From SCGC-AAA076-P13 sp965656035 (GTDB taxonomy: Bacteria > Pseudomonadota > Gammaproteobacteria > Magnimaribacterales > D2472): 45,994 nt of DNA. The notes under the pieces were generated by a model. It made no database searches and was not told the DNA's origin. It saw only the letters and a list, made by a program, of their open reading frames with translations. A program made the position numbers and the translations under genes. This document shows, in pieces, positions 1 through 8,652 of this stretch. The stretch spans positions 1 through 45,994 of the forward strand of contig CBFHIO010000002.1 in the NCBI GenBank assembly GCA_965656035.1. Reading direction: 5' to 3'. Every line of letters begins with the position of its first letter. Position 1 is the stretch's first letter.

Positions 1-633
1 TATTATTCTTTCCATGACCTCAGACTTTATTTCTTCTTGTGTTAGGTCTTTATCGTGTTGTGTTGACAAGACTACAGCCGATAAGCCTTCAATAGTTTTT
101 CCATCATCAGAATAAATTACACTCACCTGGCTCTTAGCATCAGGTCTAAGCCATGAAATTTCTCCACTTTTCATTACATCAGCTTGTCTCTTTACTAGTT
201 TGTGAGATAAATCTATTGGAAGGGGCATAAGAGAATCAGTTTCTTTACATGCGTAACCAAACATTAACCCTTGGTCACCAGCGCCTTGTTCTAAGTTTTC
301 TCCTTCACCTTCAGTTACACCTTGAGAAATATCTGGTGATTGCTCGAATACGAGATTAGTAAATTCACAAGTATCGCCATTGAAACCATATTCATCATTA
401 TTGTATCCAATATCATTAATTGTTTTTCTTACAATTGGTTCAAGATCAGGACTCCCCAAAGAAGTAATTTCTCCAGCAATAAAGACCATGTTATTCTTGA
501 TCATAGTTTCACATGCAACTCTACTATTAGGATCTTCTGCTAAATAAGCATCTAATATTGCATCTGAAATTTGATCGCAGACTTTGTCTGGATGACCCCC
601 TGAAACTGATTCTGATGTAAAAATATAACTCAT
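1..633 (-). CDS. metK: S-adenosylmethionine synthetase, N-terminal part (runs off the window)
   Basis: Makes S-adenosylmethionine from methionine and ATP in the cytoplasm. The 211 codons present form one open frame with no stop, so the C-terminal half lies beyond base 1. The protein begins MSYIFTSESVSGGHPDKVCD. The GGHPDK loop (residues 12-17) is the ATP/methionine-binding motif of the MetK family, and GAGDQGLMFGYA (about residues 117-128) is a second family signature. The ATG at 633 is preceded by a clear Shine-Dalgarno GGAGAG (bases 640-645 on the complementary strand). It diverges from tkt, an arrangement also found near metK in other gammaproteobacteria. No SAM-binding riboswitch could be recognised in the leader. 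Identification is secure. Confidence 0.96.
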   Translation of the reverse strand, partial: MSYIFTSESVSGGHPDKVCDQISDAILDAYLAEDPNSRVACETMIKNNMVFIAGEITSLGSPDLEPIVRKTINDIGYNNDEYGFNGDTCEFTNLVFEQSPDISQGVTEGEGENLEQGAGDQGLMFGYACKETDSLMPLPIDLSHKLVKRQADVMKSGEISWLRPDAKSQVSVIYSDDGKTIEGLSAVVLSTQHDKDLTQEEIKSEVMERII

Positions 634-821
634 TTTATTCTCTCCAATTCACTAAAAGACGTTACGAAAAGTATGGTTTTTCTGACAAAAACTATGTTTA
701 AAAAAAGATAAACCGCTTACGCTTACTCAAATATATATTTTATAGTAAAAAGCTAATTTTAATCTATGAATTTAATGTTAATACTATTATTATTTGTTTA
801 ATTCTAATAGATGGGGAAAAA
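634..821. promoter_or_regulatory. Divergent metK/tkt control region
   Basis: Non-coding 188 bases between two divergent starts, so promoters for both must lie here or nearby. Visible elements are a direct repeat GCTTAC-GCTTAC (715-726), a hairpin GTTTTT-CTGAC-AAAAAC near 676-692, and very AT-rich stretches with several TATA-like hexamers. No -35/-10 pair stands out enough to call a specific promoter. The existence of control signals is inferred from gene layout rather than from a recognised site. Confidence 0.35.
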
Positions 822-2813
822 TTGGAACATTCCGAACCTATAAACGCTTTAAGATTTCTTTCTATAGACGCTGTTCAAAAAGCTAATTCTGGGCATCCAG
901 GAATGCCTATGGGAATGGCTGAGATAGCAACAGCATTATGGAAAAATCATTTACATCATAATCCTTTAAACCCTCATTGGTTCAACAGAGACCGCTTTGT
1001 ATTATCTAATGGTCATGGATCAATGCTTCTTTATAGCTTGTTACATTTAACTGGCTATAAGATTTCCATGGATGATCTTAAAGATTTTAGAAAACTAAAA
1101 TCTAAAACACCTGGACATCCAGAATATGACATCAATTATGGAGTAGAAACCACAACAGGCCCGCTTGGACAGGGTATTGCTAATGCGGTTGGAATGGCAA
1201 TTTCTGAGAAAATACTCGCAGCAGAGTTTAATTCTGATGACTGCACACCTATCAATCACTATACTTATGCATTCTTAGGTGATGGGTGTCTTATGGAAGG
1301 AATATCACATGAAGTTTGTTCTTTTGCTGGCACACATAATTTAGGTAAATTAATTTGTTTTTATGATCAAAACGGAATCTCAATTGATGGAGAAATAGAA
1401 AACTGGTTCACTGACGATACTGTAATGAGATTTGATAGTTATGGATGGCAAACAATTGAAGTAAATGGACATAGTGTTGAAGAAATAAATGAGGCTATTG
1501 TCTCTGCAAAAAGCGAGACTGAAAAACCAACAATGATTTTCTGTAGAACCACAATTGGTTTTGGTTCTCCTAACAAATCTGGCACTTCAGATGTTCATGG
1601 CGCTCCTCTTGGAGAAGAAGAGGTTATAAAAACAAGAGAAGCTCTAAATTGGAAATATGCACCCTTTGAATTACCTCAGTCTGTTTATGATTTTTGGGAT
1701 CAAAAATCTAAAGGAGCTCGCTTAAATGAATCCTGGAATGCTGAAATGGAAGCATATAAAAAAAGTAGCCCAGAAAAATACGAAGAACTAAATAGAAGAA
1801 TTAATTCAGATATGCCAGATGATTTTGACAAAAAATTTATGGATTTTCTTAGAAAATGTGATTCAGAAAACAGCTCAATGGCAACGAGAAAAGCGTCTCA
1901 AGTCTGTTTAGATTTTTTTGTAAAAGAGCTGCCAGAGCTTGTTGGAGGATCTGCAGACCTCACCCCATCAAATAATACTTTTAGCAAATCAAGCTCAACT
2001 TTTTCTAATCAAAATCCTTCTGGCAATCATATAAATTATGGTGTCAGAGAATTTGGTATGTCTGCAATTATGAACGGTATGGTTTTACATGGAGGAATAA
2101 AGCCATATGGAGCAACTTTTTTAGTATTCACTGATTATGCTCGGAACGCTTTAAGGCTATCTGCTTTAATGGGATTGCCAAATATTTTTGTTTATACACA
2201 TGACTCAATAGCTCTCGGCGAAGACGGTCCAACGCATCAGCCAGTTGAGCACCTTGTTACACTGAGATCCACACCAAATCTCCATAATTGGAGACCAGCA
2301 GATCTTGTTGAGACATCTATTGCTTGGAAAAATGCTGTAATTTCTGAAAGCACGCCCACGTGTCTCATTCTTAGTAGACAAAATACTAGTGCCATTACTA
2401 GAAATCAAGAGCAAGTAGAAGCAATTGAATATGGAGGATATTTAATAAAAGAGGACAAAGATGCATGCATTTCTCTAATAGCATCAGGGAGTGAGCTTCA
2501 GTTAGCATTAGATGCATCTGATGTTTTATTAAATGAGCACGGAATTAAATCTAATGTGGTTTCAATGCCTTGTCTTGATGTGTTTTTAGAACAGAACGAT
2601 GAATATCAATCTAAAGTTATTAAACCTGGATTACCGTCACTGGTTATTGAGCTTGCTCATCCAAATTCTTGGTACAAATTATTAAATAAGAACGATAAGG
2701 TTCTAGGCATTGAGTCTTTTGGTGAGTCTGCTCCTGCAAATGTTTTGCTTGAGCATTTTGGTTTCACAACAGAAAATGTTGTTGAGTTATCAAAATCACT
2801 GGTAAATGAATAA
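822..2813 (+). CDS. tkt: Transketolase
   Basis: Thiamine-diphosphate enzyme that moves two-carbon ketol units between sugar phosphates in the non-oxidative pentose phosphate pathway. It has 663 residues, the usual length. The thiamine-diphosphate motif begins with GDG at 153-155, and the histidines of the active site fall in SGHPG (H25), NGHGS (H65) and TPGHPE (H99). The pyrimidine and C-terminal domains follow (GEDGPTHQP, then a transketolase C domain). The start is TTG at 822 with a GGGGA stretch about six bases upstream; the ATG at 811 is in another frame. Its last bases overlap pgk by 8, so the two are likely co-translated. No erythrose-4-phosphate or glyceraldehyde-3-phosphate dehydrogenase gene lies between tkt and pgk, although one is common at that place in relatives. 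Confidence 0.97.
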   Translation: MEHSEPINALRFLSIDAVQKANSGHPGMPMGMAEIATALWKNHLHHNPLNPHWFNRDRFVLSNGHGSMLLYSLLHLTGYKISMDDLKDFRKLKSKTPGHPEYDINYGVETTTGPLGQGIANAVGMAISEKILAAEFNSDDCTPINHYTYAFLGDGCLMEGISHEVCSFAGTHNLGKLICFYDQNGISIDGEIENWFTDDTVMRFDSYGWQTIEVNGHSVEEINEAIVSAKSETEKPTMIFCRTTIGFGSPNKSGTSDVHGAPLGEEEVIKTREALNWKYAPFELPQSVYDFWDQKSKGARLNESWNAEMEAYKKSSPEKYEELNRRINSDMPDDFDKKFMDFLRKCDSENSSMATRKASQVCLDFFVKELPELVGGSADLTPSNNTFSKSSSTFSNQNPSGNHINYGVREFGMSAIMNGMVLHGGIKPYGATFLVFTDYARNALRLSALMGLPNIFVYTHDSIALGEDGPTHQPVEHLVTLRSTPNLHNWRPADLVETSIAWKNAVISESTPTCLILSRQNTSAITRNQEQVEAIEYGGYLIKEDKDACISLIASGSELQLALDASDVLLNEHGIKSNVVSMPCLDVFLEQNDEYQSKVIKPGLPSLVIELAHPNSWYKLLNKNDKVLGIESFGESAPANVLLEHFGFTTENVVELSKSLVNE

Positions 2814-3951
2814 ACTATCTTCGTTAAATATAGTCGGTAAAAACCTCGTTATAAGAGTGGACATGAATGTCCCAATTAAGGATGGTGTTGTTCAAGATTC
2901 CACAAGAATAAAAGCATGTCTACCAACTATAAAATATGCTCTAACTCAAAAAGCAAAGATTTTATTAGTTAGCCATCTTGGGAGGCCTGTCGAAGGGCAT
3001 TTCGAAGAAATTTTTTCCCTAAAACCTGTTGCAAAATTTGCAACTGAAATCTTTGGCCAGGAAGTTGAGTTAATTAAATCTTTCGATGATCCAATAATTT
3101 TTAATGGTAACTCCAGTATTCAATTGCTTGAAAATATAAGGTTTTTTGATGGAGAAAAAGCAAATGCTGAAGAGCTAGGAGATAGGCTTGGAAATCTTGG
3201 AGACTTGTATGTCTTTGATGCATTTGGAACTTCTCACAGGGAGCAGGCATCGACCCATTCATCTATTATTCATGCCAACGAAGCATGCTCAGGGATTCTG
3301 TTAGAACAAGAAATCGATGCACTTACAAAGGCTCTAGATAATACTGAAAGTCCATATACTGCAATCATTGGTGGCGCAAAAGTGTCAACTAAGCTTGAAC
3401 TTATTCAGAATATTAATTCAAAAGCAGATCATGTGATTGTTGGTGGAGGGATAGCTAATACCTTTATTAAGGCTGCTGGTTATGAGGTGGGCCTTTCATT
3501 AATTGAAGAGTCTATGGTTGATATTGCCAAAGATTTACTAAGCAAAGGTAAAGTAATGCTCCCAGAAAAGGTAATTACTTCAGAAACGTTTGAAGGACAA
3601 AACATTAATCAAAGAAGCATTGAAGAGGTTGGAGTCAATGAAATGATTCTTGACCAACTTGTTAGTGAAAACATTAAAGATATAGTTCAAAGTTCAAAAA
3701 CCATTTTATGGAACGGGCCTTTAGGAGTTTTTGAAAATGACCTTTTTTCAAAAGGAACAGAAGAATTATCTATAGAAATTGCAAAGTCAGAGGGTTTTTC
3801 TGTAGCAGGAGGTGGGGAAACTCTATCCGCTATCAATAAATTTATTAACAAAGATGATGTATCATATTGTTCAACTGGTGGAGGTGCTTTTCTTGAATTT
3901 ATGGAAGGAAAAGATTTACCATCTATACAAGCTTTAAAGTCCAAAACATAA
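2806..3951 (+). CDS. pgk: Phosphoglycerate kinase
   Basis: Catalyses reversible phosphate transfer between 1,3-bisphosphoglycerate and ADP in glycolysis and gluconeogenesis. It has 381 residues, close to the E. coli length. Signatures seen are RVDMNVPIKDG near the N-terminus, SHLGRP for 3-phosphoglycerate binding, DAFGTSHREQAST, GGAKVSTK in the hinge region, and the C-terminal nucleotide loop GGGETLSAI followed by STGGGAFLEF. The ATG lies inside the end of tkt (8-base overlap) and has no Shine-Dalgarno of its own, suggesting translational coupling. It is followed after 16 bases by the aldolase gene. Confidence 0.97.
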   Translation: MNKLSSLNIVGKNLVIRVDMNVPIKDGVVQDSTRIKACLPTIKYALTQKAKILLVSHLGRPVEGHFEEIFSLKPVAKFATEIFGQEVELIKSFDDPIIFNGNSSIQLLENIRFFDGEKANAEELGDRLGNLGDLYVFDAFGTSHREQASTHSSIIHANEACSGILLEQEIDALTKALDNTESPYTAIIGGAKVSTKLELIQNINSKADHVIVGGGIANTFIKAAGYEVGLSLIEESMVDIAKDLLSKGKVMLPEKVITSETFEGQNINQRSIEEVGVNEMILDQLVSENIKDIVQSSKTILWNGPLGVFENDLFSKGTEELSIEIAKSEGFSVAGGGETLSAINKFINKDDVSYCSTGGGAFLEFMEGKDLPSIQALKSKT

Positions 3952-3967
3952 CGATAGGGAGATAGTA

Positions 3968-4981
3968 ATGTCACTAAATACACTAGAAGAAATAGCATCT
4001 TATATAGTTTCAGAAGGCAAAGGCATTCTTGCAGCTGATGAAAGCAATCCAACATGCGGCAAGCGATTCGATAGTATCGGGGTTGAGTCTAATGAGGATA
4101 ACAGAAGAGATTATAGGGAAATGTTATTTAGGTCCTCTGGCATGAGAGACAACATTGGCGGAGTAATTCTTTTTGATGAAACCATCAGACAAAATGCTAA
4201 AGATGGAACCTCTCTTGTTGATATTATTTCCGATCAAGGAGCCCTTCCTGGAATTAAGGTTGACAAGGGACTTCAGCCTTTTGGTGATCTGGATGAGTCA
4301 GTGACCATTGGCTTAGATGGTTTAGATGAAAGACTAAAAGAATATTTTTCTATGGGAGCAAAATTCACTAAGTGGAGAGCCGTAATAAAAATCGGTGATG
4401 GCATGCCAACTCAAGAATGCATTGACGCTAACATGAAAGCATTGGCTGATTATGCAAAAATTGTTCAAGATCATGGAATGGTACCTATCGTTGAGCCAGA
4501 GGTGTTGATGGATGGCCCTCATTCAATTGATGAATGCTTTGCTGCGTCAGACAGGTCCCTGAAGTCACTCTTCAAACATCTCGCCGATAACAATGTAAGT
4601 ATAAAAGGAACAATATTAAAACCAAACATGGTGACATCAGGTTCAAGCTGCAATCAGCAAGCTGATATTGATGAGGTTGCAAGAAAAACATTAGATTGTT
4701 TAATTGCCAACGTTCCCTCAGAGCTTCCTGGAATTACTTTTTTATCAGGCGGCCAGTCTGATGTTTTGGCAACTGCGCATCTAGATGCCATGAATAAAAT
4801 AGGCGGGTTTCAATGGAAGTTAAGTTTTTCATATGGAAGAGCTTTGCAGGCTGCTGCACTTAAGGCTTGGGGCGGCAAGCCAGAGAATATGTTTATTTCT
4901 CAAGATGCTTTATCTCATAGAGCAAAAATGAATAAACTTGCTTCTCTTGGAGAATGGGATCAAGGGCTAGAAGACGAATAG
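3968..4981 (+). CDS. fba: Fructose-bisphosphate aldolase, class I (Schiff-base, animal/plant type)
   Basis: Cleaves fructose 1,6-bisphosphate to dihydroxyacetone phosphate and glyceraldehyde 3-phosphate. At 337 residues it resembles the animal/plant class I enzyme, not the zinc class II FbaA usual next to pgk in gammaproteobacteria. GILAADES (19-26), FTKWRAV (133-139), VEPEVL (175-180) and LKPNMV (217-222) are all class I landmarks. K218 in LKPNMV is the expected Schiff-base lysine. Metal-ligand histidine motifs of class II are absent. A good Shine-Dalgarno, GGGAGA at 3957-3962, precedes the ATG. It sits in the tkt-pgk operon and is followed by dtd after three bases. Confidence 0.95.
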   Translation: MSLNTLEEIASYIVSEGKGILAADESNPTCGKRFDSIGVESNEDNRRDYREMLFRSSGMRDNIGGVILFDETIRQNAKDGTSLVDIISDQGALPGIKVDKGLQPFGDLDESVTIGLDGLDERLKEYFSMGAKFTKWRAVIKIGDGMPTQECIDANMKALADYAKIVQDHGMVPIVEPEVLMDGPHSIDECFAASDRSLKSLFKHLADNNVSIKGTILKPNMVTSGSSCNQQADIDEVARKTLDCLIANVPSELPGITFLSGGQSDVLATAHLDAMNKIGGFQWKLSFSYGRALQAAALKAWGGKPENMFISQDALSHRAKMNKLASLGEWDQGLEDE

Positions 4982-4984
4982 AGA

Positions 4985-5422
4985 TTGATTTCTATAGCTC
5001 AAAGGGTACTAGAAGCCAAAGTACATATTAATAATAAAGAATTTTCGTCAATTGGAAGCGGCCTATTAATTTTTATTTGTATTGAAGATTCCGATACAAA
5101 TGAATCTATATCCAAGATGTCAGAAAAGCTTCTTAACTTTAAAATGATTGATGGCTCAAAGGGTATAAACTCATACTCATTAAAAGATTCGAAAGAAGAA
5201 GTTTTGATAGTAAGCCAATTCACGCTTTCTGCGATAACTAATAAAGGAAACAAGCCAACATTTCATAAAGCTGCCAAGCCGGACAAAGCAAAACTAATGT
5301 ATGATAAGTTTGTAGATCTTTTTAAAAAAGAACATCAGCTTGTAAAAGAGGGGAAGTTTGGAGCGTCAATGAATATATCGTTGATAAATAAGGGACCAGT
5401 AACATTTAATTTTAAAACTTAA
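4985..5422 (+). CDS. dtd: D-aminoacyl-tRNA deacylase
   Basis: Hydrolyses D-amino acids mischarged on tRNA, protecting translation fidelity. The 145 residues match the family length. The two active-site signatures are present: SQFTL (77-81) and the C-terminal GPVTF (137-141), whose Gly-cisPro motif rejects L-aminoacyl-tRNA. The start is TTG, three bases after the aldolase stop codon, and the protein starts MISIAQRVLEA as expected for the family (compare E. coli MIALIQRV). It appears to be part of the tkt-pgk-fba transcription unit. Confidence 0.95.
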   Translation: MISIAQRVLEAKVHINNKEFSSIGSGLLIFICIEDSDTNESISKMSEKLLNFKMIDGSKGINSYSLKDSKEEVLIVSQFTLSAITNKGNKPTFHKAAKPDKAKLMYDKFVDLFKKEHQLVKEGKFGASMNISLINKGPVTFNFKT

Positions 5423-5429
5423 TTCAATT

Positions 5430-6011
5430 ATGAAAAATATTTCAGTTTTTTGTGGGGCCCATGAGGGTAACAATCCAAGATATGCTGAAGATGCAAAAAA
5501 AATTGGAGAAATTCTTGCATCAAAAGGCATCAATGTTGTTTTTGGTGGAGGAAATGTAGGTCTTATGAAGATAGTATCAGATGCAGCTCTTGACAATGGC
5601 GTGGATGCTATTGGAATTGGCTTAGAATCTTTACATAATCTTGAATTAGTCAATCCAAGACTAAAAAATCAAATAATTACAAAAACCTTACTAGACCGAA
5701 AAGGTGAATTCATGAAGAGATCAGATGCATTTATTGTGCTTCCTGGTGGCGTAGGGTCTTTAGATGAGTTAGCCGAGATAATGGCCAATAATCAGCTTGG
5801 GCTTATTAACAAACCGGTGGGACTTCTTAATACCGAGGGATATTATGACCATTTGCTGGCATGGATGAAAAAGGCAGTTGAAGAAAATTTTATAACAGAA
5901 GCAAATTTTAATGATTTAATTGTTTCCTCTTCGTGTGAAGATTTAGTAAATCTTATTATTGAAAATCAGAGGCCTGATAATGATGACTGGACAAAAAGAT
6001 TGGGTCTTTAA
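5430..6011 (+). CDS. LOG-family protein (putative nucleoside 5'-monophosphate phosphoribohydrolase)
   Basis: A 193-residue Rossmann-fold protein of the LOG (Lonely Guy) family, TIGR00730 type. Characterised members release the base from (cytokinin) nucleoside 5'-monophosphates; bacterial ones often act on AMP or related nucleotides. Motifs seen are GGGNVGLM (39-46), LLDRK (87-91) and PGGVGSLDE (105-113), the last being the family's PGGxGTxxE catalytic signature with Ser in place of Thr. It lies 7 bases after dtd and is the last gene of this plus-strand run. The substrate cannot be told from sequence. Confidence 0.88.
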   Translation: MKNISVFCGAHEGNNPRYAEDAKKIGEILASKGINVVFGGGNVGLMKIVSDAALDNGVDAIGIGLESLHNLELVNPRLKNQIITKTLLDRKGEFMKRSDAFIVLPGGVGSLDELAEIMANNQLGLINKPVGLLNTEGYYDHLLAWMKKAVEENFITEANFNDLIVSSSCEDLVNLIIENQRPDNDDWTKRLGL

Positions 6012-6040
6012 TCACTAGCTGCGAAGACTCTCAATAGCTA

Positions 6041-6745
6041 TTAAATTTTATCCTTTGAAATAAGCAATCCCAGCTCAAAAAGAAGCCACATTGGGATTGC
6101 TAGAAATAACTGAGAAAAGACATCTGGTGGAGTTAGAAGCATTCCCAAAATAAAAAAAGATACAACAAGATATGGCCTTGCTTTTTTTAGCCCTTCTTTT
6201 TTTGCAATACCAGATCTTATAATTAGGTATGTAGCCACTGGCATCTCAAAGGCAATACCAAAAGCAAAAGTAACTCTTAGAATAAAATTTAAATATTGAC
6301 TTATGTCGGTCATTACAACAATAGAATCAGGAGCAGAGTTTATAAAAAAACTAAAGATAATTGGACATACAACGTAATATGCAAAAGACACACCCGCTAT
6401 AAATAAAAAAATTGTTGATGCCATTAAGGGCAGAATCAAGCCTTTTTCATTTCTATAAAGGCCTGGAGACATAAAGCACCACATCTGATAGAAGAAATAA
6501 GGCATGCTCAGTAAAAGCGCTACAAATAAGGTTAACTTTATAGGAGCCATAAATGGAGAGCTTACTCCAGTAGCAATCATTGAGCTTCCATTTGGCAAAA
6601 CAGACATCAATGGTGATGCTACAAAAGAGTATATTTCTGAAGCAAAGGGCAATCCAATAATGGTAAGAATCCCCATAAAACTTAATGTTTTGATCAGTCT
6701 AGACCTAAGCTCTATTAGATGAGACGATACTGAGCTACTATTCAT
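6041..6745 (-). CDS. tatC: Sec-independent protein translocase subunit TatC
   Basis: Multi-spanning core of the twin-arginine translocase, which recognises Tat signal peptides and exports folded proteins. About six hydrophobic helices are visible. Family landmarks are HLIELRSRL at the N-terminus (E12 with the start chosen here) and FMSPGLYRNEKG (91-102, conserved Glu at 100), both part of the signal-peptide binding site. The ATG at 6745 (234 residues) overlaps the tatB stop by 8 bases. A TTG at 6763 would add six residues but leaves the GAAGGA ribosome site almost touching the start codon. It is the last gene of the minus-strand rsgA-ubi-tat run. Confidence 0.95.
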   Translation of the reverse strand: MNSSSVSSHLIELRSRLIKTLSFMGILTIIGLPFASEIYSFVASPLMSVLPNGSSMIATGVSSPFMAPIKLTLFVALLLSMPYFFYQMWCFMSPGLYRNEKGLILPLMASTIFLFIAGVSFAYYVVCPIIFSFFINSAPDSIVVMTDISQYLNFILRVTFAFGIAFEMPVATYLIIRSGIAKKEGLKKARPYLVVSFFILGMLLTPPDVFSQLFLAIPMWLLFELGLLISKDKI

Positions 6746-6986
6746 CTTTCTTTTTTTGCTCAAATCCTTCTAATTCTTCCATCCGCATTTCATTAAAAAC
6801 ATCCTTTTTAATATCGTCAGCACCAATATCTTCTTCAAAGTTATTTTTAAATTCAGAAAACTGATTTTGGATTTTTTTATAAAATTTTAAGAGATTCTTA
6901 ACAAGCTCAGGCAGTCTCTCGGGACCAATAACCAATAATCCTATAATTAGGATAATTGCAATTTCTAAAAAACCAATCTGCAGCAA
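6738..6986 (-). CDS. tatB: Sec-independent protein translocase subunit TatB
   Basis: Membrane-anchored partner of TatC. The 82 residues begin MLQIGFLEIAII and contain one N-terminal transmembrane helix, the hinge GPERLPELVK typical of TatB, then an amphipathic helix and an acidic tail. It is much shorter than E. coli TatB (171 residues); the variable C-terminal tail is nearly gone. The start is TTG, three bases after the tatA stop. The frame overlaps tatC. TatA and TatB are similar, but the Glu in the N-terminal helix (LEIAII) and the position just before tatC favour TatB. Confidence 0.9.
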   Translation of the reverse strand: MLQIGFLEIAIILIIGLLVIGPERLPELVKNLLKFYKKIQNQFSEFKNNFEEDIGADDIKKDVFNEMRMEELEGFEQKKKDE

Positions 6987-6989
6987 TTG

Positions 6990-7160
6990 TTAATCTTGTT
7001 TGTTGTCTTTTTTATCTTCTTCTTTTACAGCTTTTTTAAAGCTTTTAAGGCCTGAGCCAAGGTCAGATCCCAAAGTCTTCAATTTGCCACTGCCAAAAAT
7101 TAAAAGCACCACAACTAAAACTATTAGAAGTTGCCAAATACTAATTCCACCTAAGCCCAT
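6990..7160 (-). CDS. tatA: Sec-independent protein translocase subunit TatA
   Basis: Pore-forming subunit of the twin-arginine translocase. A 56-residue protein beginning MGLGGISIWQLLIVLVVVL: one short transmembrane helix, the hinge FGSGKLKTLGSDLG (compare FGxxKLxxxGxDLG of the family), an amphipathic helix with the conserved FKKA, and a short charged tail. It is smaller than most annotated genes here and easy to miss. A strong Shine-Dalgarno AGGAGA lies six bases before the ATG. It follows ubiB by 10 bases and precedes tatB by 3. Confidence 0.93.
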   Translation of the reverse strand: MGLGGISIWQLLIVLVVVLLIFGSGKLKTLGSDLGSGLKSFKKAVKEEDKKDNKQD

Positions 7161-7170
7161 AAAAAATCTC

Positions 7171-8652
7171 CTATGCTAGCAATAAAAAAGCACCACACCC
7201 AAGTATTATACCTATTAGAAAAAAACTTATGATGTATTTTTGTTTTTGCAGATCCATCTCCATCTTATGGATTTTTTCCTCATTCGATCTTCTGTTTTTA
7301 GAATATCCTCTAATTTCGTCAAAGGCCTCATATATAAAACTAGGCATCTCAGAGGCCTTCATTATTAATTCTTCTTTGTTCTCTAAAATATAATCTTTTA
7401 ATTTTAAAGGATTAAATTGCTCTTTTAACCAATTATCAAGGTATGGCTCAGCTATTGCCCAAAAGTCTAGCTGAGGGTATATTTGGCGACCCATTCCTTC
7501 AATATGTATAAGAGTTTTTTGAAGTAAAACCAATGATGGCTGAAGCGACAACCCAAAAGGTCTGGTGCTTTGAAAAAGATACAATAGAAGTTTACCAAAT
7601 TCAATTTCTGATAAAGGTTTTTCAAATATTGGCTCACAACAAGCTCTGAGGGTATTCTCTAGCTCTATTTGGTTTGAGTTGGGGTTAACCCATTCTGAGC
7701 TTATAAATAACTGAGCTAAAGATTTATAATTTTGTTTGATTACAGCCTGAAGCATTCTTGCAAGAACATATCTTTCATCATTAGAAAGAGAACCACTTAT
7801 TGCACAGTCGATTGCTATATATCCTGGCTTTTGAGGATTTTCTTTAGAGACAAATATGTTTCCTGGATGCATGTCCGCATGAAAAAAGTTATCGCGAAAT
7901 ACTTGGTTAAGAAAAATCATGACACCGTTTTCTGCCAATCTTTTTTTATCTATATTAAATTTTTCAATGGTCTCAATGTCTGTACAAGGTATTCCATCTA
8001 TCTCTTCTAATACCATAACCTTTGTAGTGGTTAAGTCCCAATATACCTCAGGGATATATAATTCTTCAGAGCCTGAAAAGTTTTTCCTGGTAAGGTTTGT
8101 ATTAGCAGCCTCAAGCCTTAAATCTAATTCACGTAAAATCGTATTTTCATAATCTTTTACCACCTCAATTGGTCTTATTCTATCGCTCTCAGAATAGAGA
8201 TACGTACAAACTTTTGCAGCAGACTTTAAAAGCCTGAGATTCTTCTTAACTTCTTTTTCAATATTTGGTCTTAAAACTTTTACAACGATTTTTTTACCAT
8301 CTTTAAGTTTCGCAGAATGAACTTGCGCTAGTGATGCGGCCGCCATTGGCACTTCATTGAAATCATCAAACAGATCATTAATTGAATTGCCTAGTTCTTT
8401 TTCTACAATTTTTTTAAGCTCTTTAACTGAAAAAGGCTTGCAACTATCAGTCAAACTTTGAAGTTCTTTTGCAGTGGTTATGTCTAGAATATCTGTTCTA
8501 GTAGAGAGCAATTGACCAAATTTAATAAAAATTGGCCCTAGTGACTCAAGGTATTTTGCAGCTTTTTCACCATTAGGATTGATAAAGATTTTGAACCTAA
8601 TACCTAAAGCTAACATCTTGAAGCTTTGAAGAATTATTATTAAGAAATTCAT
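7171..8652 (-). CDS. ubiB: Ubiquinone biosynthesis protein UbiB (ABC1/ADCK atypical kinase)
   Basis: Atypical protein-kinase-like ATPase that supports ubiquinone synthesis at the membrane. It has 493 residues. The KxGQ motif (KFGQ, 44-47), the Ala-rich loop AAASLAQVHSAKL and NQVFRDNFFHADMHPGNIF are diagnostic, followed by a metal-binding IDCA where E. coli has IDCG. A C-terminal hydrophobic stretch (about 475-492) would anchor it. About 25 residues that precede the KxGQ domain in E. coli UbiB are missing. The ATG overlaps the ubiJ stop as ATGA, so the short N-terminus is probably genuine. Confidence 0.95.
   Translation of the reverse strand: MNFLIIILQSFKMLALGIRFKIFINPNGEKAAKYLESLGPIFIKFGQLLSTRTDILDITTAKELQSLTDSCKPFSVKELKKIVEKELGNSINDLFDDFNEVPMAAASLAQVHSAKLKDGKKIVVKVLRPNIEKEVKKNLRLLKSAAKVCTYLYSESDRIRPIEVVKDYENTILRELDLRLEAANTNLTRKNFSGSEELYIPEVYWDLTTTKVMVLEEIDGIPCTDIETIEKFNIDKKRLAENGVMIFLNQVFRDNFFHADMHPGNIFVSKENPQKPGYIAIDCAISGSLSNDERYVLARMLQAVIKQNYKSLAQLFISSEWVNPNSNQIELENTLRACCEPIFEKPLSEIEFGKLLLYLFQSTRPFGLSLQPSLVLLQKTLIHIEGMGRQIYPQLDFWAIAEPYLDNWLKEQFNPLKLKDYILENKEELIMKASEMPSFIYEAFDEIRGYSKNRRSNEEKIHKMEMDLQKQKYIISFFLIGIILGCGAFLLLA

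Noticed and set aside
634..821. SAM riboswitch in the metK leader
   Set aside because: No pairing pattern matching SAM-I, SAM-II or other SAM aptamers could be drawn; only a short A/T hairpin is present.
3687..4055. 122-codon frame antisense to pgk and fba
   Set aside because: Shadow of two well-identified genes on the other strand; no family motif.
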